Source: Desulfosarcinaceae bacterium
GTDB taxonomy: Bacteria > Desulfobacterota > Desulfobacteria > Desulfobacterales > Desulfosarcinaceae
Direction of reading: 5' to 3'
Assembly (NCBI GenBank): GCA_030066015.1
Contig: JASJCL010000015.1
Coordinates: 1-64,000, forward strand
DNA: 64,000 nt
Shown here: one piece after another, positions 38,761-50,140 of the stretch
Layout: each line of letters opens with the position of its first letter
Position numbering within the stretch: the stretch's first letter is position 1
Notes under the pieces: generated by a model
Seen by the model: only the letters and a program-made list of their open reading frames with translations
Told to the model about the DNA's origin: nothing
Database searches by the model: none
Made by a program: the position numbers and the translations under genes

Positions 38761-39090
38761 ATGTTCCCCTTCTTCCCCGTGAATATCGCTCAAATCACCC
38801 TGCTCATCGGTGTGTTCGTCATGGTTCACATGATTCACCGCTTCAGCTACAATTATCTCTATCGTCGACCCGCCCGACCCGAGGACTATCTCTTCAAAAC
38901 GGCCCGGTTGTTCGGCCGCAGTGAATACGAAGTGTTCCAGAAAGCGGCCGAGGCCTGGCCAGTTTCCGATGCCGAGATCGAGGCCGACTTCAAGCGCTAC
39001 CTGACGGAGCAGCACATCCCCTGTTATGTGAACGCCTTCGTGCGCCAGCACAAAGATCAGCTTGACCGCCTGCATCTGCCGCCTTGGTAG
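38761..39090 (+). CDS. Small single-span membrane protein, unrecognised
   Basis: A 109-residue protein that I do not recognise. Residues about 7-25 form one membrane helix with a short extracytoplasmic start. The remainder is charged and helical, with a Tyr/Arg-rich stretch (SYNYLYRRPARPEDYLF) just after the membrane. GGAGG lies 12 nt upstream of the ATG. It is flanked by non-coding stretches of 278 and 327 nt, so it is probably monocistronic. Confidence 0.6.
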   Translation: MFPFFPVNIAQITLLIGVFVMVHMIHRFSYNYLYRRPARPEDYLFKTARLFGRSEYEVFQKAAEAWPVSDAEIEADFKRYLTEQHIPCYVNAFVRQHKDQLDRLHLPPW

Positions 39091-39417
39091 ATGATTGGCC
39101 GCTAATGTCGGCCGTCACTGAGCGCTGCGCGAAAGCACCGATCCGACCACAGCTCTCACGCCATCTTCAAGATGGCCCCCTGGCGTTCGCACGCGGCATC
39201 ACCATCGGTGGGATCTTGTTGGAACTGGAACGATTCCCAACCCATGTTCGTAGAACTTGCCTTCCGCAACCGGACGTCGCCCCCCAGATGTGAGACCGGC
39301 GATGCCCCCCTAGTGCTTTTAGCGCTGCAAACCTTGATCTACTGAACCGTAAGTAATAAGATCCAGTCCAAAATTGTTGACCTCACCCATGCGCTTCCGG
39401 GTTGCATATCGAGACGG
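39091..39417. other. Intergenic region before the dehydrogenase
   Basis: 327 nt with no gene I can support. A frame through 39084-39293 gives peptides such as ITIGGILLELERFP but has no ribosome site or family match. The last 80 nt are AT-richer and hold TTGACC (39377-39382), without a convincing -10 partner. Confidence 0.35.
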
Positions 39418-42348
<2,931 letters not shown>

Positions 42349-42377
42349 GGGACGCCAGTGCAGAGCGGCGGCCGGTA

Positions 42378-43739
42378 TCAACCGCTAGGCCCGCTTTGCC
42401 ACCGGCAAGCTTCGATCTGCTTGGCCTTGTTCAGGTTGCGGGCCATCATTTCATATTTCGCCATCACCATGCCGAAAAGCGCTTTCTGGGTCAGTTCTCT
42501 CAGGTAGAGGTTCGACAGATACCACTCGCGCGTGTACGTCCCCACGGATCTGAAGATCTCGCAATTGGTCGCCACCATCAGGTCGAAGGCCTTGGGCTTC
42601 ATTCCCAGTGCGCTGGAGGCGCGCTCGAAGCGGGTAAAGCCGTGGATATGATCACGGTATTCGGCGCTGGCGCGAGACGGCGCCAGGATTCGTTTCTCAA
42701 CCCCCAGCCCCTCCTTGCGGCTCAGCAACTGTGCCGCCCGGGCCACCAGCAACCCCTCGAGCGGCGTCAACTGTTGGCGGCGATGACGGGGCGGCAGGTC
42801 GCCGATCCGCAGATGGGTGGCACGCTTCACGAAGTCGTCGCAGTCGTTCCGAATCCAATCGGCCCGCCAGGTGGCGATCCGCTTAAGGTCGCCCTTGAGG
42901 TAGGGACGGATACCGCGTTGCAGGTAGCGCTTCACCCCTCGCTTGGCCTGGCGCCGCAGAAACTGCAGTTCCGGCAAAATCTCCAGGAAGATGGTGTGAC
43001 GCGGGCTGGGGCCTACTACTCGCTCTCGCATCCGCAGCAGGGTCAGGCGGTCTCCGGAGCGCAGCGCGCTTTTCGCCTCTCGGTGCAGCGCCTGGGCGCG
43101 CTCATACACCGACCGCGCCACCGTCATGAGTTCACCCCGTTCGTAGCGTTCAAACGACTGGTTCAACAACGGAGTGGGCCGGATCCCAACCGCGTGTTTG
43201 AGAAAAAGCAGCAGCGGCCGAATCTTCGCATAGGGAACCCGATCTGCTGCCACCTCCTTTCCGTCCAGCTCATCGACCCACTCTGCCACTGTCGCGTCAT
43301 CAATCCCGGCTGCGTGGAACTTGCTGCGCATGATCGCTTCGAAGCGGGGGGCGACCGTTGCCACCTGACCGTTGAAAAGGCGATAATCCACCTTCTTATA
43401 AGCCCGGTGGCCCTGAAGTTCCCGGAAGAGGTCGGCTTTCGAAACCTCTGGGTTGAGGAAGCGCCACAAGCGCACCAGACGACGGAACACCGTGGCGTCA
43501 ATTCTCACCGGTTTTTGCCGGGGTGGTGTGTCGCGCATCAGGAGGCGATAATGCCGTTCCGAAACCGAAGCGACGCGATTTTTCATGATGTTGTAAACGC
43601 GGATGTAAGGAATCCCCGTTTCTCGGGCCAGTGCGCTGATGGTGGTCGCCGAGAGCCTCTCCTGAAAGGCCGCGCGAATACGCGGGGTAAGCTTGACGCG
43701 CGGCTTGCGCTTGCGCATGCGGGATAGTGGGTCATTCAT
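42378..43739 (-). CDS. Orphan 453-residue HTH-containing protein, unrecognised
   Basis: I do not recognise this family. Residues about 30-66 read as a helix-turn-helix (TISALARETGIPYIRVYNI is a good recognition-helix pattern). Basic tracts precede it (MRKRKPRVKLTPR) and lie mid-protein (about 270-320, RRQAKRGVKRYLQRGIRPYLKGDLKR). The rest is helical with a Tyr/Leu-rich C-terminus. No nuclease or recombinase triad is visible. The ATG at 43739 lacks a ribosome site and a second ATG is 7 codons in. It lies downstream of the IDS-like gene on the same strand and is convergent with the dehydrogenase. It is probably a DNA- or RNA-binding protein. Confidence 0.7.
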   Translation of the reverse strand: MNDPLSRMRKRKPRVKLTPRIRAAFQERLSATTISALARETGIPYIRVYNIMKNRVASVSERHYRLLMRDTPPRQKPVRIDATVFRRLVRLWRFLNPEVSKADLFRELQGHRAYKKVDYRLFNGQVATVAPRFEAIMRSKFHAAGIDDATVAEWVDELDGKEVAADRVPYAKIRPLLLFLKHAVGIRPTPLLNQSFERYERGELMTVARSVYERAQALHREAKSALRSGDRLTLLRMRERVVGPSPRHTIFLEILPELQFLRRQAKRGVKRYLQRGIRPYLKGDLKRIATWRADWIRNDCDDFVKRATHLRIGDLPPRHRRQQLTPLEGLLVARAAQLLSRKEGLGVEKRILAPSRASAEYRDHIHGFTRFERASSALGMKPKAFDLMVATNCEIFRSVGTYTREWYLSNLYLRELTQKALFGMVMAKYEMMARNLNKAKQIEACRWQSGPSG

Positions 43740-44002
43740 CTTGGGTGCCCTATATCTAAACGGTTGCCGCCTGTTGCTCTATTTCGCGTGTGGCGGTGAC
43801 CGGTTTTGTAAGCAGTTATATCGGGGCGTGTTGCCCATACCTCCGGTCGCCCGAGTGGACGAAAGCAGTTTCTTTTTTCGCAGCGGCGTGTGCCGGTGCT
43901 GGAATCGACCCTGGCGTCCGGAGCGCAACATCCGTTCGATGTTGAACCGCCCAGGCCACTCTCGTCTATGCCGTCGATCCGATCTTGGACGCGGGCTTGG
44001 TG

Positions 44003-45103
44003 TCAGAAACGTTCGTGTGACTCAGATCCAAGAGGTGCGTCTTCGTCTGGATCGTCAGCGGCATCCAGCAGCACACGCTTTCCGTATGCCAAAGTTTTCT
44101 GAAGTACGGGTGGCATCGCCCGTATGTAGTGGGCGGCTTCGTGGTCCGCCTGCACGATCGCGTCCCGGCATCGTTGAATTGCCCCGGAAGCGCGCAGTCG
44201 CCGCAGCCAGTGACCGGTCTCCCCATCGCGCTTCTCTCCATGGTGCATAAAGTTCTCGAAGGCAATCCGCTCCTCCCGTTGCGTTTGCGCCAGGAAGTAG
44301 ATGAGGGGCAGGTTCATCCCGCCGGCACGCAAATTCACAGCCGCGCCGCCCCTTTCCGGGATCCCCAAGGTGTTCACCAGATCATCTTGAATTTGCAGGG
44401 CAACTCCCTGCCACACCATGGCCTGAACCCCATTTTCGATGAGCATGTCGTCGGCCCGCACCATGAGGAGGGCCCCTACCACCGGCAACGCCATTAGAAC
44501 GCCCCGATGTTGCATAGCGGTGTTGCGATAGGTTTCCGTGTCGGCGTCGAATCGTCGAAATGCTTCCATTCTTGCCGATTGGCCGGCGATCACCCAACGG
44601 GTGCTCTCCGCCAAGTGCGAAATGAGGCGGGCAACAATTCTCTTGTCGATCTGCAGGCGGGTCAGCTCCGAATAGGCAGCCGAGATGAGGAAGTCTCCGA
44701 GGTTGACGGCCGTCTCCGGACCGAATCGTTTCCACACGGACATGCGATCCTGCCGCACCTCCACTTTCTCTTGCAGGTCATCGTGGAGGTAGAATGCGTG
44801 GTGTACCAACGCCACGGCAGCCGCCAGATGCTGCACGTCGTTGACCGCGAGATTCAGCGCTTCGCCGGTGGCCAGACAAAGCAGGCTCGTAATGGGCTCA
44901 CCGCCGGCGTCAAGCTGATAGGCGGCGGCAGCGCCCAGGTTCCCGGGCGCTTTCGCGTAAAACCGGACGAGCTTTCCCACCCGCTCCGCATAGCTGTTCG
45001 CTCGCCGCCATGTCGCCGGTGCGTCGGAGATGTCCAAGCTGCTGACGCCTCGGGCGCTTGATCCGACGGCGAAGTTGTATATGGCTTCCGACGGTTCCCT
45101 CAT
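44003..45103 (-). CDS. Isoprenyl-diphosphate-synthase-fold protein with degenerate IPP site
   Basis: A 366-residue all-helical protein clearly related to trans-polyprenyl synthetases. It has a first Asp-rich motif HDDLQE (107-112) followed by VWKRFGPETAVNLGDFL, and a second motif LQIQDDLVN (236-244). The residues that bind isopentenyl diphosphate in chain-elongating enzymes are replaced: GGKR becomes GGEP (67-70), the KT motif becomes QHR (198-200), the late GK becomes GG (261-262), and the second DDxxD ends in Asn. It may use an allylic diphosphate alone, like a terpene synthase, or be inactive. The ATG at 45103 has GAGG about 8 nt upstream. Confidence 0.75.
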   Translation of the reverse strand: MREPSEAIYNFAVGSSARGVSSLDISDAPATWRRANSYAERVGKLVRFYAKAPGNLGAAAAYQLDAGGEPITSLLCLATGEALNLAVNDVQHLAAAVALVHHAFYLHDDLQEKVEVRQDRMSVWKRFGPETAVNLGDFLISAAYSELTRLQIDKRIVARLISHLAESTRWVIAGQSARMEAFRRFDADTETYRNTAMQHRGVLMALPVVGALLMVRADDMLIENGVQAMVWQGVALQIQDDLVNTLGIPERGGAAVNLRAGGMNLPLIYFLAQTQREERIAFENFMHHGEKRDGETGHWLRRLRASGAIQRCRDAIVQADHEAAHYIRAMPPVLQKTLAYGKRVLLDAADDPDEDAPLGSESHERF

Positions 45104-45828
45104 ATCTGAGCCTCTAGCCCCAGACTCGCACCGGTCAAGTGGCTGCACCCGCCGACGCCCTGGGATGGATGCGGAATTGCGCTACCGCAGAACCGCTGGT
45201 GGTAAGTGTCCTGGCGGTGGCGTGGCGCATCGACCGGGAATGGATCCGCTGGATGAAGCCGAACGAGAATGCTGCCGCCGCTCACACTGGCGAAAATGGT
45301 CGGGCGTTCCGTCAGACAGGAGCGCCGCTTTCTCACCGCCGGAGAATAGATTGACGTGTCGGCGAAGCGTGGCGGGCCGCTTTGCGGTCGGGCCACTGCT
45401 GACTGTGGTTGCGGTGGACATGTAAGCCGCTGTAACTGCTCAGGTTTTTCCGTGTCAGTACGCTTCATACCGATTTTCTGTTTTAGGTCTTGTTTATGTT
45501 TTGTTTAATATATCGGCAAACATATTCTAATTTAATGGTTGAGAGCGGCAATTCAAGGGGCGTGTTTAAGCTTTGGCTAATTTTTGTTCTCCATCGTGAC
45601 TGCCCATTTTCCATCCCCATCCCATCCTCATCCCATTATCATCCCAACGCTTCCGTCGTCTGCCCAGCTGCAACGAATCGAACCGATACGAACCACTACT
45701 AAACACCTACCAACTTAACCCTAGCGCTGATTCATTGACGACGTCGAAATCTTGGCTAAATTCGGTTTGTGTAAGCTTTTTACCGAAAGTAATATTTGGG
45801 ACCCTTGACTGAAAAAAGGAGTGATACG
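45104..45828. other. AT-rich 725-bp intergenic region
   Basis: A divergent gap between the IDS-like gene (minus) and a small ORF (plus). The first 300 nt have normal GC but no supported gene. From about 45420 to 45820 the DNA becomes markedly AT-rich, unlike the rest of the window. A short imperfect CATCCC array lies at about 45608-45648. No tRNA, integrase or repeat border was found. It may hold regulatory sites or be the scar of a transfer. Confidence 0.5.
45608..45648. repeat. Imperfect CATCCC microrepeat
   Basis: CATCCC recurs about five times within about 40 nt, separated by 0-4 nt (CCATCCCCATCCCATCCTC and then two more). It sits in the AT-rich intergenic region. This is consistent with slippage; its function is unknown. 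Confidence 0.5.
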
Positions 45829-46035
45829 ATGCCGGAATCCATTGAAGCGACAACCAACTGGCCCGATCTGGCGATTGGATTGTACGATCGTCTGACAGGT
45901 AGAAATGCCGAGATTACGTATGAGTTTGAAAACATGGAGGTGGCCATTCCGAGCCATACTGCCAAGGACGCACCCTACGCGCACTGGCGGTTAAACGGCA
46001 CCCTGAAGATCAGGGCCAGTGAGTCGGTGAATTAA
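45829..46035 (+). CDS. Small 68-residue protein, unrecognised
   Basis: It has a strong ribosome site (AGGAG, 7 nt before ATG 45829), supporting translation. The product is 68 residues, acidic, soluble and without Cys. The middle part (RLTGRNAEITYEFENMEVAIP) looks like a compact beta domain and ends in WRLNGTLKIRASE. I do not recognise the family. It is the first gene after the AT-rich gap and is followed 126 nt later by another small orphan. Confidence 0.65.
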   Translation: MPESIEATTNWPDLAIGLYDRLTGRNAEITYEFENMEVAIPSHTAKDAPYAHWRLNGTLKIRASESVN

Positions 46036-46161
46036 CCTCCCCAGCGATGCAGTCCCCGCCTGGCCGTGGGACTGCATCACGGCCGGCTTGCCCTACATCC
46101 AGCTGACACCTATGAAGTATACTTGGTGCGAACAGGTTGGTGGTACGCCACCAAAAGAACA

Positions 46162-46509
46162 ATGAAGACGCTAGCTTCATCCCCACCTGCAATACCCACC
46201 CTATCCGCCGATCTTCGAATTGATCGGGTGAATGGCGGCGCGCCAATGCGGCTCCGCTCTCATGGCCACCGTCTGGTGCTGTCGACCGGTTCGCTGGATC
46301 TCCTGCACGATGTGGCGTTTCGCCTACTGGATCTCACAAAAGTTCGCGAGACGATGGGTGCCCTTGACAGGACCGCCGTCCGATTGGGCCTGACCATTTG
46401 TCTGTTCAGCCGCCACCTCGCAGTGTTGGGTGTGCACAAGCGGCTGCTGCTCTACGCAGTGGTTGTCATCTGGCTGGCCATCGCCCGTGCACTGCGTCCC
46501 GCCACTTAA
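46162..46509 (+). CDS. Small 115-residue protein with C-terminal membrane helix, unrecognised
   Basis: A candidate gene whose second half shows the high third-position GC of its neighbours. The N-terminal half is more mixed. Residues about 92-108 (LLLYAVVVIWLAIARAL) form a tail membrane helix, and the preceding part has an amphipathic HDVAFRLLDLTKV segment. There is no strong ribosome site before ATG 46162. No family is recognised. It may be coexpressed with the 68-residue ORF. Confidence 0.45.
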   Translation: MKTLASSPPAIPTLSADLRIDRVNGGAPMRLRSHGHRLVLSTGSLDLLHDVAFRLLDLTKVRETMGALDRTAVRLGLTICLFSRHLAVLGVHKRLLLYAVVVIWLAIARALRPAT

Positions 46510-46769
46510 GCTCCCGCCTTCACCGGCGCATCGGGTACCACAATCGCATTCCCCGCTATGCTTCGGACGGAATACGCCTCGATCACGAAATGGATACACA
46601 TGGCCGTCGACAATCAGGGCCGTTCCCATCGCTCACGCCCCAGCCGGTGGCGGCGTCTTTAGGGGTGTCGCTAGAGGTCGCGACCGAGCGCCTCCGGCGC
46701 TGATGCCAGGCGCAGTTTTTGCGGCAAACTGATTCGGTCTTCTGTCTGGGTCGCCGTGACAGACCGCTC

Positions 46770-47960
46770 TTAGTTGCGCAGGAGGGGATGGGTGCTGAGC
46801 AGCAGATCGAGGCGCTCGCGGACATCATCACGAATGGGCGCCGGTGGCAGGCTTTCGCTGCGTGCTGCAAGAAGACCGCCATCTTCCGCCCGCTGCGCCT
46901 CGCTCTCGTCAAGAACGCCGGTGAGCAGTTGGCGGGCCATGGGGGGGATGGAGCGGGGCAGTTTCTGGTGCGACAGGAGGGCCCACACGCCGGTCCATGC
47001 CCGGGCGAGGCTGAGTGGATGGTAGCCGCCGCCACCGAGCACAAGCAGACGACGACCGGCGGGCCGGCCCGCCTCGGTCTGATCGATATGGCGGGGGGCG
47101 CTGTGAAAAACGCCGGCCACCACTTCCAGGAAAAGGTCGGTGGAGATCTTGAACTTGCCCAGGGGATCGGCCGCCAGCGTGTCGGCACCAGCTTGCATCA
47201 CCAAGGCGTCGGGTTTGAAGGCCTCCAGGAGGCGCGGCCAGAGGGTGGCGAAGCACAGGCGGTATTCGGCGTCGTGGGTCCCTTTGGGCAGCGGCAGGTT
47301 GACGGCGTGACCGGCAGCACCCGTATCGGTGATGCGACCGCCCCGGCGGGGGTAGGCGTAGCTGGTGTCCATATGCAGCGAGACGGTGAGCACTTGATCG
47401 CTGTCCGTGAAGGCGGCCTCCACGCCGTCGCCGTGGTGGGCGTCCAAATCCAGGTAGAGCACCCGCCAACCGGCCTCGCACAGGCGGTGCAGCGCCATGA
47501 CGGCGTCGTTCAGGTAGCAGAAGCCGCGCGCCCGGGCCGGCATGGCGTGGTGCATGCCGCCGGCGGGGTTGAAGGCCACCTCGCCGTCCAGGACTGCCTC
47601 GGCTGCCTGAATGCTGGCACCGGCGGCAGTGGCAGGTATGGTGAAGATCTTGGGAAAGAAGGGATTCTCAAAATTGCCCAGGTTGAAGCGCTTGCCGTCT
47701 CCCCAGGTGATGCTGCCCCGTGCTTCGGAACGCTGCAGGGCTTCGATGTATTCAGGGGTGTGGGCCAGGGTCAGCTCATCGAAAGTGGCCACGCGGGATT
47801 CACAGTGCTGGTCGGGCGTGAGAGCGTCGTAGAGCCGGATCAAATCTTCGGTCAGCGAGACGCGCGGGATGCCCAGGGGATGTCTGCCGCCAAAGTGATG
47901 GCCGCGATAGAGCGGTGAGGTGAAGAGGCGGGCATGGTGGCGGTTGCGGGGGGGTTGCAT
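46770..47960 (-). CDS. acuC: AcuC-type Zn-dependent deacetylase (second copy)
   Basis: A 396-residue histone-deacetylase-superfamily enzyme of the bacterial AcuC type. Catalytic and metal motifs are GGMHHAMPARARGFCYLND, DLDAHHGDG, MQAGADTLAADPLG and LGGGGYHP with the transition-state Tyr. It is longer than the class II-like paralogue at 4665-5615 and belongs to the class I-like branch. It follows tesB by 12 nt on the same strand, giving an operon methyltransferase-tesB-acuC. The likely substrate is an acetylated metabolic enzyme; this is not shown here. Confidence 0.88.
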   Translation of the reverse strand: MQPPRNRHHARLFTSPLYRGHHFGGRHPLGIPRVSLTEDLIRLYDALTPDQHCESRVATFDELTLAHTPEYIEALQRSEARGSITWGDGKRFNLGNFENPFFPKIFTIPATAAGASIQAAEAVLDGEVAFNPAGGMHHAMPARARGFCYLNDAVMALHRLCEAGWRVLYLDLDAHHGDGVEAAFTDSDQVLTVSLHMDTSYAYPRRGGRITDTGAAGHAVNLPLPKGTHDAEYRLCFATLWPRLLEAFKPDALVMQAGADTLAADPLGKFKISTDLFLEVVAGVFHSAPRHIDQTEAGRPAGRRLLVLGGGGYHPLSLARAWTGVWALLSHQKLPRSIPPMARQLLTGVLDESEAQRAEDGGLLAARSESLPPAPIRDDVRERLDLLLSTHPLLRN

Positions 47961-47972
47961 CGCTCGGGGACC

Positions 47973-48890
47973 CTATTCCTTGGCGGCCACTGGCGGGCAG
48001 GTGGCGGTTTCATATTGGCCGTGAAAACGGATCAGGCCTTCCTGGGCGGTAGAGGCCACCAAGCGGCCATCACGGGTGAAGACGCGTCCGTTGATCAGCC
48101 CTCGGGCACCGCAGGCGTTGGGACTGCGCATTTCGTAAAGCAGCCACTCGTCAAAGCGAAAGTCGCGATGAAACCACATGGCGTGGTCCAGACTGGCGAC
48201 CTGCATTTCGGGCTCCCAGAAGGTGTGGCCATGGGGATAGAGGGCCGTCGAGACGAGACCGAAGTCTGAGGCGTAGGCCAACAAATACCGATGGGTGCTG
48301 ACCTCCGCGGGGAGTTCGCCATCGGCCTTGATCCAGGCGTAGCGGTGGGGCGGCTTCTTCACCGGATCAAAGGGGTTGATGGGATCGATGGGGCGAATCT
48401 CGATGGGTTTGGTGCAGAGAATTTTCTCCCGCAGGGTTACGGGAATTTTCTCCTTGAGGCGCTGGGCCATGGCCAGCTCCGATTCGATCGATTCCGGATC
48501 CGGCACCGCGGGCATCTCATCCTGATGGCTGAAACCGGTTTCATGCTTTTGAAAGGAGACAGACATGAAGAAGATCGGCCGCCCTTTTTGGATGGCCACC
48601 GTCCGGCGCGTGCTGAAGCTCTTGCCGTCGCGCATCACATCCACCTGATAGACAATGGGCTGGGTGGCGTCTCCCCCCCGCATGAAGTAGGCGTGCAGAC
48701 TGTGGGCGCTGCGTTCCGGGGGGACCGTCTGCGAGGCGGCCGACAGCGCTTGACCGAGCACCTGTCCGCCGAAGACGTTGCCAAAGCCCAGGTCCTGGCT
48801 CTGGCCGCGGAATATGTTCTCTTCGATCTTCTCGAGCTTGAGCAGGGTCAACAGCTCTCTGAGGACGTCGCCGGGAACACAGGCGTTCAT
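47973..48890 (-). CDS. tesB: Acyl-CoA thioesterase II
   Basis: A 305-residue double-hotdog thioesterase that hydrolyses medium and long acyl-CoAs to free acid and CoA. The N-terminal GNVFGGQVLGQALSAASQTV is the TesB signature. The catalytic set is kept: Asp in YASDFGL, Thr-region ASLDHAMWFH and Gln in STAQEGLIR. The ATG overlaps the methyltransferase stop by 4 nt. The partner deacetylase gene follows by 12 nt, so acyl-CoA turnover and protein deacetylation are linked in one operon. Confidence 0.93.
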   Translation of the reverse strand: MNACVPGDVLRELLTLLKLEKIEENIFRGQSQDLGFGNVFGGQVLGQALSAASQTVPPERSAHSLHAYFMRGGDATQPIVYQVDVMRDGKSFSTRRTVAIQKGRPIFFMSVSFQKHETGFSHQDEMPAVPDPESIESELAMAQRLKEKIPVTLREKILCTKPIEIRPIDPINPFDPVKKPPHRYAWIKADGELPAEVSTHRYLLAYASDFGLVSTALYPHGHTFWEPEMQVASLDHAMWFHRDFRFDEWLLYEMRSPNACGARGLINGRVFTRDGRLVASTAQEGLIRFHGQYETATCPPVAAKE

Positions 48891-49483
48891 GGTGCGCTCC
48901 TTTCCACGGTATCCGCTTTCAGATCGAACAGGGCCAGGTAGAGGTGGGGACTCAAGCCCGTTTGGCCTGCAGGCGTGAAGCCATGTGCGGCGAGAAGTTC
49001 CGCGACCTCGGCAGGGGCCAAGCGGATATGGCGTGGCGGTCCTGGGGGACCGCCCTCTTTTTCGAATTCCACAACCGCCAAGCGGCCACCGGGTTTCAGG
49101 ACCCGTGCGACCTCACCGAGTGCTCCCTTGTGGGTCCCATCGGTCACCAGGTCGTGCAGGACGGTGGCCATGAGGCAGACGTCGACCACATCGTCGTTCA
49201 GCGGCAGGGCCTTGCTGGCATCGACGGCGTGGGTCTGGATTTGGTGGAGACCCTCTCTGCGGGCACGGGTCTGCAGGGCCGCTACACCTTCGGCCCACAG
49301 GTCTACGGCATGAATGGCGCCTGCGGCCTGAATGTGATCGGCTGCCGCGAAGGTGTAATTTCCCGCACCGCAGCCCAGATCCAGTAAGACGTGGTCGGGA
49401 CGCAGCGCCAGGCAGCGGAAGAGCGTGGCCCCATCGATGTATCCGAAACTGCTTTTACCGGCACCGGCGGGCTGCGTCGGCAT
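48887..49483 (-). CDS. Class I SAM-dependent methyltransferase
   Basis: A 198-residue methyltransferase of the Methyltransf_11/UbiE-like type. Motif I is VLLDLGCGAGNYTF, an acidic loop HAVDLWAEG follows, and motif post-I is VCLMATVLHDL. RVLKPGGRLAVVEFEKEG is the usual following strand. AAAGGAG lies 7-8 nt before the ATG. It heads the operon with tesB and acuC, with a 4-nt overlap. The acceptor (small molecule or quinone-like) is unknown. Confidence 0.88.
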   Translation of the reverse strand: MPTQPAGAGKSSFGYIDGATLFRCLALRPDHVLLDLGCGAGNYTFAAADHIQAAGAIHAVDLWAEGVAALQTRARREGLHQIQTHAVDASKALPLNDDVVDVCLMATVLHDLVTDGTHKGALGEVARVLKPGGRLAVVEFEKEGGPPGPPRHIRLAPAEVAELLAAHGFTPAGQTGLSPHLYLALFDLKADTVERSAP

Positions 49484-49603
49484 GCAGCGTCTCCTTTCAT
49501 TGCCGGGTAATCTCCGACAGGTCTATCCCGCCGCTGCGGGAGGTCATCGCCGCTTCGTCGCTGCGACGCTGCCATTCAGGGCAGCAGAGGATCTCGCGGC
49601 CAA

Positions 49604-50140
49604 TCAATGGGGATCTGACGCCTTCGTCGTCGTCCAAGCGGCGGTTGCGATCGCTTCGGGACCGAATACGGCAATACCGTTGGCGCGGAGCAGCGCGGTG
49701 GTGACCCCTACGCCCGGGATCAGGACGCTTTCAAAGCGGCCATTATAGATCCGACGACTGCCGCATGAGGGGCTGCGCTGGCAGAAAATGGCCACCCGAA
49801 TCGCGTGGCGCCGGGCCAGCGCCAGGGCGGCCGCGGCGCCATCGGTGAAGGCTTTGGTGAGATGTTGACCGTCCGCGCTTCTGACGCTGGCGGTGCCGCG
49901 CCACACCGCATCCCCATCTCCGCCGCAAATCTCCGCCGGTGGTCGGGGGGTGGGCAGCCCGCCCATGACCTCGGGGCAGCAGGGGATGAGACGGCCGGCG
50001 GATTCCCAGATGCGTATTTGCGGGTCGTCCAGCCGCTGGTGGCCACCGTTGTAGCGGACCGGCTGTCCCACCAGGCAGGCGCTGATGAGGATCTTCCCCG
50101 CCAAGTTGGCGGTCGGTATTCCTTCCGACTCAGCGGCCAT
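49604..50140 (-). CDS. DUF523-family protein
   Basis: A 178-residue DUF523 protein. The conserved stretch ISACLVGQPVRYNGG opens the domain. Then come IPCCPEVMGGLPTPRPPAEI, and CQRSPSCGSRRIYNG with its SPSCG cysteine. The Cys-rich conserved motifs suggest a metal or redox role, but no function is established. The ATG at 50140 overlaps the LOG gene by 11 nt, supporting coupled translation. An earlier start at 50191 would overlap much further. Confidence 0.85.
   Translation of the reverse strand: MAAESEGIPTANLAGKILISACLVGQPVRYNGGHQRLDDPQIRIWESAGRLIPCCPEVMGGLPTPRPPAEICGGDGDAVWRGTASVRSADGQHLTKAFTDGAAAALALARRHAIRVAIFCQRSPSCGSRRIYNGRFESVLIPGVGVTTALLRANGIAVFGPEAIATAAWTTTKASDPH

Noticed and set aside
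45490-45702. 70-residue ORF in the AT-rich gap
   Set aside because: No ribosome site, composition and translation not protein-like, and it spans the CATCCC microrepeat.
45804-45831. TTGACT as a -35 box for the 68-residue ORF
   Set aside because: The matching -10 would overlap the start codon and the spacer holds the ribosome site, so the start point would fall inside the gene.
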